This document shows positions 58,758-64,000 of a stretch of DNA of 64,000 nucleotides, piece by piece. A model generated the notes under the pieces. It saw only the letters and a list, made by a program, of their open reading frames with translations, searched no databases and was not told the origin of the DNA. Where the stretch lies: contig CAUAFG010000003.1 of NCBI GenBank assembly GCA_958428235.1, positions 1 to 64,000 of the forward strand. Reading direction: 5' to 3'. The DNA comes from Faeciplasma sp900553675 (GTDB lineage Bacteria; Bacillota; Clostridia; Oscillospirales; Ruminococcaceae). The position numbers and the translations under genes were made by a program. Within the stretch, counting starts at the first letter, position 1; each line of letters begins with the position of its first letter.

Positions 58758-59201
58758 CTACCGCGCTTTGACAATACTTTCGTTTTCAATGCGGTATCCG
58801 GAATAAAAATGCTCAAGGATATTTGAAAACAGCTTTTCACCTATTCCGTCAAGATACATTATCTGACGAACGTCGGTAAAGCCGCCCATAGCATCGCGGA
58901 AATCCATTATCAGCTCTGCTCTTTTGTCGCCTATGCCGCTTATTTTCATCAGCTCTTCCCTGTCGGCGGAATTAATTGCCGAAACGTCAGGCTGCTCGGA
59001 GGATATAAAGCCGTAGCTGCCGTGTCTCGATTGCATATCAAGGTATCTATCCGTGCCGACTAAAGCAGAGGCAAAGCAGGCAATAAAAATAACTGCCGCC
59101 GAAGCAATCATAAGCGCTTCAAATAACGTAATCCGCTTTGACGGATTTTCTATATGCTTTTCTCTTTCGCAAATACTGTATTCGCATGCACCCGACATCA
59201 T
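58758..59201 (-). CDS. ComEA-like helix-hairpin-helix membrane protein
   Basis: 147 residues. One membrane helix (about 26-48), a spacer, and a helix-hairpin-helix DNA-binding domain (INSADREELMKISGIGDKRAELIMDFR...IMYLDGIGEKLFSNI). ComEA binds DNA outside the membrane during uptake; other ComE/ComG genes are not in the window. ATG 59201 follows GAAAGGTGAA. Promoter at 59232-59260. Confidence 0.85.
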   Translation of the reverse strand: MMSGACEYSICEREKHIENPSKRITLFEALMIASAAVIFIACFASALVGTDRYLDMQSRHGSYGFISSEQPDVSAINSADREELMKISGIGDKRAELIMDFRDAMGGFTDVRQIMYLDGIGEKLFSNILEHFYSGYRIENESIVKAR

Positions 59202-59231
59202 GGATTTCACCTTTCACAACATACTATAAAT

Positions 59232-59260
59232 ATTATATCATCACGTAAAAATGCTGTCAA
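59232..59260 (-). promoter_or_regulatory. Sigma-A promoter of the ComEA-like gene
   Basis: Minus strand: TTGACA (59255-59260), 17 bp, TATAAT (59232-59237). Confidence 0.85.
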
Positions 59261-59307
59261 CTGTTTTGCAATACAGCTTAGCTTACAAATCGGGAATATA
59301 ACAAAAT

Positions 59308-59335
59308 CGCCCGCCGAAAATACCGACGAGCGATG
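59308..59335 (-). terminator. Terminator-like hairpin after the ABC importer operon
   Basis: Minus strand: CGCTCGTCG/CGGCGGGCG imperfect stem followed by ATTTTGTT, eight bases past the ATPase stop. Confidence 0.6.
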
Positions 59336-59343
59336 ATATTATG

Positions 59344-60138
59344 TTAGTCCTGCAATAATGTGCGGTCGCTGGGCATTTCGTTTGAGGCTTCCGAGAATTT
59401 CTTTATAAGCTCCTCAATGGTGAGCTTGTGCTTTGCCTCGCCCGATATGTCAAACACTATCTCACCCTTGTTCATCATAATAAGGCGGTTGCCGTAGGTT
59501 ATGGCATCGCGCATGTTGTGTGTTATCATAAGGGTGGTTATTCCGCCGTCGTTTACAAGCTTGTCGGTGAGCGACAGCACCTTTGAAGCTGTCTGAGGGT
59601 CCAAAGCGGCGGTATGTTCATCAAGCATTAACAGCTTAGGATTCTGCAAAGTAGCCATAAGAAGGGTTATAGCCTGACGCTGACCGCCCGAAAGAAGTCC
59701 GACCTTGGAGGTAAGTCTGTCCTCAAGACCTAAATCCAGCATGGCTAAAAGCTCCCTGTAGCGAGCGCGCTCCTTGGCTGTTATGCCGGGCATAAGAGTC
59801 ATTTTCTTGCCGCGCCTGTAGGCAAGAGCGAGGTTTTCCTCTATCTGCATATCAGCGGCAGTTCCCATCATCGGGTCCTGAAAGACTCTGCCAAAGTATT
59901 TTGCACGCTTGTAGTCGGGCATTTTGGTGACGTCAACGCCGTCAATGATAATCTTGCCACTGTCAACAGGATAAACGCCGGTTATCATGTTTAAAAGCGT
60001 TGACTTTCCTGCGCCGTTTCCGCCAATGACGGTTACGAAATCGCCCTTGTTAAGCGTGAGGCTGATTCCCTGAAGCGCTTTCTTTTCGTTGATGGTGCCC
60101 GGGTTGAAGGTCTTGTAAACGTTTTCAATTTTAAGCAT
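59344..60138 (-). CDS. ABC importer ATPase, TrpZ type
   Basis: 264 residues. Walker A GGNGAGKSTLLN, signature LSGGQRQA, and the unusual Walker B end LLMLDEHTAALDP: His where most have Pro, characteristic of the ATPase that pairs with DUF534-type binding proteins (TrpXYZ-like). ATG 60138 follows GGAGG and overlaps the permease stop by a few bases. Energises uptake, probably of an aromatic amino acid; specificity is not proven here. Confidence 0.88.
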   Translation of the reverse strand: MLKIENVYKTFNPGTINEKKALQGISLTLNKGDFVTVIGGNGAGKSTLLNMITGVYPVDSGKIIIDGVDVTKMPDYKRAKYFGRVFQDPMMGTAADMQIEENLALAYRRGKKMTLMPGITAKERARYRELLAMLDLGLEDRLTSKVGLLSGGQRQAITLLMATLQNPKLLMLDEHTAALDPQTASKVLSLTDKLVNDGGITTLMITHNMRDAITYGNRLIMMNKGEIVFDISGEAKHKLTIEELIKKFSEASNEMPSDRTLLQD

Positions 60139-61051
60139 TCTTTTCGACCTCCTTCTTTGCAAGCGGCTTGCTTAAGGAAATCTTAGACTTCCAATATGGG
60201 ATAGCCAGGAATATGGCGACGAAAACAGCCGAGAACAGTTTAAGGTTGTTTGCGTTCAGACCGAGCTTTAAAACTATAGCAATAACAATATAGTAAATGA
60301 TGCCGCCGATTACGGCAGACATTAGCCTTAAAACAAAGCTTGCAAACAGCTTGCCGAATATAACCTCGCCGATAATTACAGCCGCCAGACCGATAACGAT
60401 TGCGCCTCTGCCCATGTTGATGTCGGCACTTCCGCTGAACTGGGCTAAAAGTCCGCCGGAAAGGGCGACTATTCCATTTGAAATTACAAGTCCTATTATC
60501 TTGGTAGAGTCGGTGTTGATGCCATTTGCGCGAGCCATAGTCTGGTTGCAGCCGGTCGCGCGGATGGATCTTCCAAGCTCGGTGCCGAAAAACCAGTAAA
60601 GCACAGCGATAATCACGCCGACGATAATAAGACATTTAAGTATGGTAAAGCCGAGCTGATCAGTCTTTGAAGAAACGATAAGGTCGAAGTTTCTCCAGCT
60701 GATGGTGGTGTTTGCACGTCCTCCCATTATGCCTAAGTTGATGGAATACAGCGCAAGCTGAGTAAGTATTCCCGAAAGAATTGCGGGGATTCCGAACTTT
60801 GTGTGCAAAAGACCGGTCGCAAGCCCTGCAAGGCATCCGGCAAGAAATGCTATTATAAGCGCAACGTAAATATTAACGCCTTTAACGGTGGTGAGAACAA
60901 CCAATACCGCTCCACCCGTTCCCAATGAGCCATCAACAGTCAGGTCTGCAAAGTCGAGAATCTTATAGGTTATGTAAACGCCTATAGCCATTATTCCCCA
61001 AATCATTCCCTGGGCAATAGGTGAAGGCAGGGACTGTAAAAATTCCAGCAT
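60131..61051 (-). CDS. ABC importer permease, TrpY type
   Basis: 306 residues, about eight or nine hydrophobic helices, branched-chain-amino-acid-like permease fold with the signature segment GRSIRATGCNQTMARANGI near 185. GGAAAGG precedes the ATG. It lies between the binding protein and ATPase genes; a stem-loop at 61079-61112 separates it from the former. Confidence 0.88.
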   Translation of the reverse strand: MLEFLQSLPSPIAQGMIWGIMAIGVYITYKILDFADLTVDGSLGTGGAVLVVLTTVKGVNIYVALIIAFLAGCLAGLATGLLHTKFGIPAILSGILTQLALYSINLGIMGGRANTTISWRNFDLIVSSKTDQLGFTILKCLIIVGVIIAVLYWFFGTELGRSIRATGCNQTMARANGINTDSTKIIGLVISNGIVALSGGLLAQFSGSADINMGRGAIVIGLAAVIIGEVIFGKLFASFVLRLMSAVIGGIIYYIVIAIVLKLGLNANNLKLFSAVFVAIFLAIPYWKSKISLSKPLAKKEVEKNA

Positions 61052-61078
61052 ATCAATTGACCTTTCCGATAAATACGC

Positions 61079-61112
61079 AAAAAGCGGTAATTTTTATGGA
61101 TTACCGCTTTTG
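61079..61112 (-). terminator. Intercistronic hairpin in the ABC importer operon
   Basis: Perfect AAAAGCGGTAA/TTACCGCTTTT stem with minus-strand TTTTTG. A partial terminator here would give more binding protein than permease. Confidence 0.7.
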
Positions 61113-61138
61113 CAGAATCATGTTTTTTGTCTTGCTTA

Positions 61139-62101
61139 TCAGGCAATAGGCTCGTAGCCCTCGGGGATGGTAATACCAGCCGCTGCGGCTCTGTCAGCCA
61201 TGTACTTCTTGGTAAGCTCTTTAGCATACTCGATTTCCATGTCTGCGGGATCCTTGCCGTTTACAAGAATTTCATAAGCCATCTCGCCAGCCTTGTAGCC
61301 GATATCATAGTAGCTGATGGAGAGAGTTGCGATTCCGCAGCCCTTGCATATGCCCTCTTCGCCGGCGATTACGGGAATCTTTGCAGGCTCAAGAACATTG
61401 TTGATAGCCTCGGTGTTGGAAGCGGCGGTGTTGTCGGTAGGAACGAATATAGCGTCGCAGGCGTCGGTAACCATCTGCTGGGTAACGGCGGTAACGTCGT
61501 TGGTGTCGACAAAGGTGTAAACCTTAACGGTCATGCCCAGAGCCTCAAACTCTTTGGTGATAACGTCTGCCTGATACTTGGAATTCTTTTCGGCAGAGCA
61601 GTAAAGAATACCGACATTCTTTGCATCGGGGACAAGCTCCTTAAGCATTGCAGCCTGTTCGGCCAAGGGAGCAAGGTCTGCGGTGCCGGTAACGTTAAAG
61701 CCGGTTTTACCTGTCCAGTCGGAGATGCCCAAAGCGGTTGCATAGTCGGTGATGGATGTTGCAACTATCGGGATATCTGCGGTTGCCTGAGAAGCGGCTG
61801 CCAAAGCGTCGGTAGCGTTTGCCATGATAAGGTCAACCTTGTCGGATACGAACTTGGAGGTGATGGTGGTGCAGTTGGTGGCTTCGCCGGAAGCGTTCTG
61901 CTCGTCGAACTTAACCTTGTCGCCAAGCTTTTCGGTAAGAGCGTCTTTAAAGCCCTTGGTAGCTTCGTCTAAAGCGGGATGCTGAACAAGCTGACAGATG
62001 CCTATTTCATAAACCTTGTCTTCATCGGCAGCAGTGTCGCCGCAGGATACCAGCGTTAGCATCATAAGCGTAGCAAGCAGTAATGATATTACTTTTTTCA
62101 T
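61139..62101 (-). CDS. ABC importer substrate-binding lipoprotein, TrpX type
   Basis: 320 residues. Lipoprotein signal peptide with LVSC (Cys20), then a two-lobed binding fold of the DUF534 family (IGICQLVQHPALDEATKGF, NATDALAAASQATADIPIV, FVPTDNTAASN). Relatives bind tryptophan or tyrosine. ATG 62101 follows AAAGGTG. First gene of the importer operon. Confidence 0.9.
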   Translation of the reverse strand: MKKVISLLLATLMMLTLVSCGDTAADEDKVYEIGICQLVQHPALDEATKGFKDALTEKLGDKVKFDEQNASGEATNCTTITSKFVSDKVDLIMANATDALAAASQATADIPIVATSITDYATALGISDWTGKTGFNVTGTADLAPLAEQAAMLKELVPDAKNVGILYCSAEKNSKYQADVITKEFEALGMTVKVYTFVDTNDVTAVTQQMVTDACDAIFVPTDNTAASNTEAINNVLEPAKIPVIAGEEGICKGCGIATLSISYYDIGYKAGEMAYEILVNGKDPADMEIEYAKELTKKYMADRAAAAGITIPEGYEPIA

Positions 62102-62118
62102 GTTTTTCACCTTTCTTT

Positions 62119-62136
62119 GCGATATGTACATATCGC
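62119..62136 (-). promoter_or_regulatory. Perfect 18 bp palindrome in the importer leader
   Basis: GCGATATGTACATATCGC, fully self-complementary, ends just upstream of the ribosome site (62113). Related TATCGC words recur at 62140-62160. It could be a repressor operator or an RNA hairpin close to the ribosome site. Confidence 0.65.
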
Positions 62137-62211
62137 GATACGCACAATATAATATATCGCATTGTATATTTTGTATCAGCTGAAAATTTGTCCTTCTCAG
62201 AATACTAAGAC

Positions 62212-62240
62212 ATTATAACGCTTTTAATCGATAAAGTCAA
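62212..62240 (-). promoter_or_regulatory. Sigma-A promoter of the ABC importer operon
   Basis: Minus strand: TTGACT (62235-62240), 17 bp, TATAAT (62212-62217). Leader of about 105 bases. Confidence 0.8.
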
Positions 62241-62252
62241 CCGCTTTTTAAT

Positions 62253-62301
62253 AAAAAAGCCAAAAACAGCGGCATTTTTTCATCTTGCCCGAGTTTTTGG
62301 C
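62253..62301 (-). terminator. Terminator after the RadC-like gene
   Basis: Minus strand: GCCAAAAAC/GTTTTTGGC stem, then TTTTTTA. Confidence 0.75.
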
Positions 62302-62383
62302 ATGCAATTCTGGCACCATTAAGTAAAATTTGTATAAAGATTACGTAAATAAACCGTTCGGATTTGCTGCAACCGTCCTTGAA

Positions 62384-63076
62384 TTATTGATCAGCGATCC
62401 GGCAGTTTATGGCAGAGCGAACTTCGCCCCTGCCGATTATCAGAAAGTCTTTTAGCTCTATCGACTGCTGTGAAAGCAATGAGGCGATTTCATATGCAAG
62501 CTTTAAATCGTTCCTATCCGGCACCGGGTCGGAATTTGGCTTGGTGTGTGCGCAAACGCAGAATTTTTCGCAGATATTAAAATCACGGTCGAAAACCTTT
62601 GAAGGATTGAACGGCTCTTCATCACTGCATTTGTATCTGTAATGACTTATAACATCCATACTGTTGTTCAGAAACACAACGTCCATGTATTCGTTCACCG
62701 CGGAATATGACAAGGAATAGAAGAAATCAAAAAGAACTTTTTTGTCGGAAAGATTAACTACATCTTTCCTTCCCAAAACCGATTCATCCGACAACTTTCT
62801 TATGGATTGTATAAGAAGCCATGTATTTTCACCTACTCCCGGAACGCTTATAAAATCCTTTTTGTCTGCCTCAATCACGCCGTTTATGTTCTTAAATTTA
62901 TTCAGAAGCAAGTGGGCGATATCGTTTGTATCCACCCTTGGAATTGCATAAAACAGAAGCATTTCAAGCAAGTGAAGATCGCTGCAATATGCCAGTTCCG
63001 CAGTCATATACTGATCCCTCATTCTGCTTCTGTGACCTGCGTGAAGATTTTCGGTTTTTGTTTTTTGCTTTTTCAA
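62384..63076 (-). CDS. RadC-like protein with altered metal motif
   Basis: 230 residues. N-terminal HAGHRSRMRDQY and a helix-hairpin-helix-like FISVPGVGENTWLLI, as in RadC/JAB-domain proteins. The C-terminal JAMM motif, normally HxHPSGDP, reads CAHTKPNSDP: the second metal His is replaced by Lys while the first His and the Asp remain, so it probably does not bind zinc normally. Start appears to be TTG 63076, after GGAAAG. RadC function is uncertain in general despite its repair name. Own promoter at 63132-63160. Confidence 0.8.
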   Translation of the reverse strand: MKKQKTKTENLHAGHRSRMRDQYMTAELAYCSDLHLLEMLLFYAIPRVDTNDIAHLLLNKFKNINGVIEADKKDFISVPGVGENTWLLIQSIRKLSDESVLGRKDVVNLSDKKVLFDFFYSLSYSAVNEYMDVVFLNNSMDVISHYRYKCSDEEPFNPSKVFDRDFNICEKFCVCAHTKPNSDPVPDRNDLKLAYEIASLLSQQSIELKDFLIIGRGEVRSAINCRIADQ

Positions 63077-63131
63077 TTTATATCTGCTTTCCTATAGATT
63101 TTTGCCGGTACCAACGACAAATTACTATTTT

Positions 63132-63160
63132 AGTATAAATGAACAGCTGAGATTTGTCAA
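63132..63160 (-). promoter_or_regulatory. Sigma-A promoter of the RadC-like gene
   Basis: Minus strand: TTGACA (63155-63160), 17 bp, TATACT (63132-63137). Confidence 0.8.
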
Positions 63161-63220
63161 GCGGTGTATGCTGCTTATTCTCAGGCAAGCGTTTATTCCC
63201 GATTTTTAAGCAGCTATTTA

Positions 63221-63249
63221 TTGACAAATGCCGCGCTCGTGGCTATAAT
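63221..63249 (+). promoter_or_regulatory. Consensus sigma-A promoter of the sugar ABC permease gene
   Basis: TTGACA (63221-63226), 17 bp, TATAAT (63244-63249): a full consensus match, so strong expression or tight repression is expected. Confidence 0.85.
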
Positions 63250-63291
63250 TAGCTTAATATATCCTTTTTAAAGAAAGGTCTTGCTGAAAAT

Positions 63292-64000
63292 ATGGAAAAG
63301 AACAACTACAAAGCCTGGCTATACCTTGCACCTGCCATACTGTTTCTTGGCTTTTTCATGGTATACCCGCTTATCGACGTTTTTATCTATTCGTTTGAAG
63401 AGGGCTACAATTCCGCTTCGCAGAGCTATTTCGGAACGGGGCTATACAACTTCGACTACATCCTGCACGACCCCTACTTTTTGCAGGCGGTAAAAAATAC
63501 TCTTATCATGGTCGCCGTGACAGTGCCGGTATCTACAGGGCTTTCATTGCTGATATCTTTGGGATTAAGCTCGATAAAGCCTTTGCGCAAGCTGTTTCAG
63601 ACGGTTTACTTTCTGCCGTATGTTACTAACACCCTGGCGGTCGGTCTGGTATTTATGATACTGTTTAAGAAAACCGCCTACACCGACGGTCTTGTAAACC
63701 TGATAATAAAGCTGTTCGGCGGCGAGGCTATAGATTTCATTTCAGGACCGTATCCTGCGAAAATGTTTGTTTTGTGCTTCTACATAATATGGGTAGTCAT
63801 GCCGTTTAAGATACTTATTTTAACAAGCGCGCTGGCTTCCGTAAAGCAGGACTACTACAACGCCGCAAAGGTGGACGGCACTTCACGCTTTCGCATTTTC
63901 ACCCGCATCACCCTGCCGATGATATCCCCCATGATATTCTACCTTGTTATAACAGGCTTTATAGGTGCGTTCAAAGCCTACAGCGACGCCGTTGCGCTGT
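63292..64000 (+). CDS. Sugar ABC importer permease (UgpA/MalF type), cut by window end
   Basis: The 236 residues visible start MEKNNYKAWLYLAPAILFLG and show at least five helices. The EAA loop that contacts the ATPase is near residue 191 (NAAKVDGTSRFRIFTRITLP). This is the carbohydrate uptake family 1 permease, usually followed by a second permease and a binding protein, which would lie beyond the window. ATG 63292 follows AAAGG. Substrate unknown. Confidence 0.88.
   Translation, partial: MEKNNYKAWLYLAPAILFLGFFMVYPLIDVFIYSFEEGYNSASQSYFGTGLYNFDYILHDPYFLQAVKNTLIMVAVTVPVSTGLSLLISLGLSSIKPLRKLFQTVYFLPYVTNTLAVGLVFMILFKKTAYTDGLVNLIIKLFGGEAIDFISGPYPAKMFVLCFYIIWVVMPFKILILTSALASVKQDYYNAAKVDGTSRFRIFTRITLPMISPMIFYLVITGFIGAFKAYSDAVAL

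Noticed and set aside
61127..61972. 281-codon plus-strand frame rich in Gly, Val and Cys
   Set aside because: It is exactly opposite the substrate-binding protein, which has clear family motifs and a lipoprotein signal; the antisense frame is a shadow.

Overview
The window reads as chromosome of a gut-type low-GC-phylum anaerobe of the class Clostridia, most likely order Oscillospirales (Ruminococcus/Oscillospiraceae-like). This is an inference from gene content: a nifS-nifU-mnmA cluster, a DUF6171 protein, a TSCPD protein, BspA-like leucine-rich repeats joined to Cna_B repeats, a BlaI/M56 pair, a CotH lipoprotein, and sigma-A promoters with TTGACA-17-TATAAT spacing in front of many genes. 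I cannot name the genus.

Layout. 1-4035: sugar-use operon on the minus strand (GH51 arabinofuranosidase, DUF6171, radical SAM, then an EIIC-only PTS permease broken by a frameshift). 4332-7806: an inverted pair of ~0.4 kb noncoding repeats encloses an ABC-2 exporter with its TetR regulator and a separate 21-residue peptide gene with its own promoter and terminator. 7961-14116: MacB/FtsX-type ABC pair, then an acetyltransferase and a beta-lactamase-fold serine hydrolase. 14242-18061: C39-like protein, RNase HI, a 190 bp cruciform-like element, and nifS-nifU-mnmA (sulfur supply for Fe-S clusters and tRNA thiolation). 18107-25296: signalling (REC/HD-GYP/GGDEF protein, histidine phosphatase, a frameshifted ECF sigma with its membrane partner, an AraC-GGDEF fusion, an XRE/TPR regulator). 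25464-32046: uvrB-uvrA under a LexA box, then a pseudouridine synthase operon. 32297-34806: CotH lipoprotein and a wall-linked Ala/Pro-rich protein.

35066-41070: a blaI repressor with two operators in its promoter, followed by a very long M56 (BlaR1-like) sensor gene that contains a tandem duplication and five disabling lesions. 41151: tRNA-Ser(CGA). 41444-45293: metal-export module (P-type ATPase, separate HMA carrier, ArsR repressor, AraC regulator) built around one divergent operator region. 45467-57680: a ~12 kb giant surface adhesin gene (His/Cys repeats, BspA leucine-rich repeats, at least 13 Cna_B repeats, C-terminal anchor), also broken by one nonsense codon and four frameshifts; a serine recombinase gene lies just upstream. 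58758-64000: ComEA-like protein, a TrpXYZ-type amino-acid ABC importer, a RadC-like protein with an altered metal site, and the start of a sugar ABC importer.

Two points deserve most attention: the small-peptide/ABC/TetR cassette between inverted repeats (4332-7806), and the strong concentration of gene-breaking lesions in two very large accessory genes while all housekeeping genes are intact. The first may be an undescribed peptide system; the second is either real decay or, in part, sequencing error in short homopolymers, and reads would settle it. No CRISPR array, rRNA gene or complete insertion sequence was seen.
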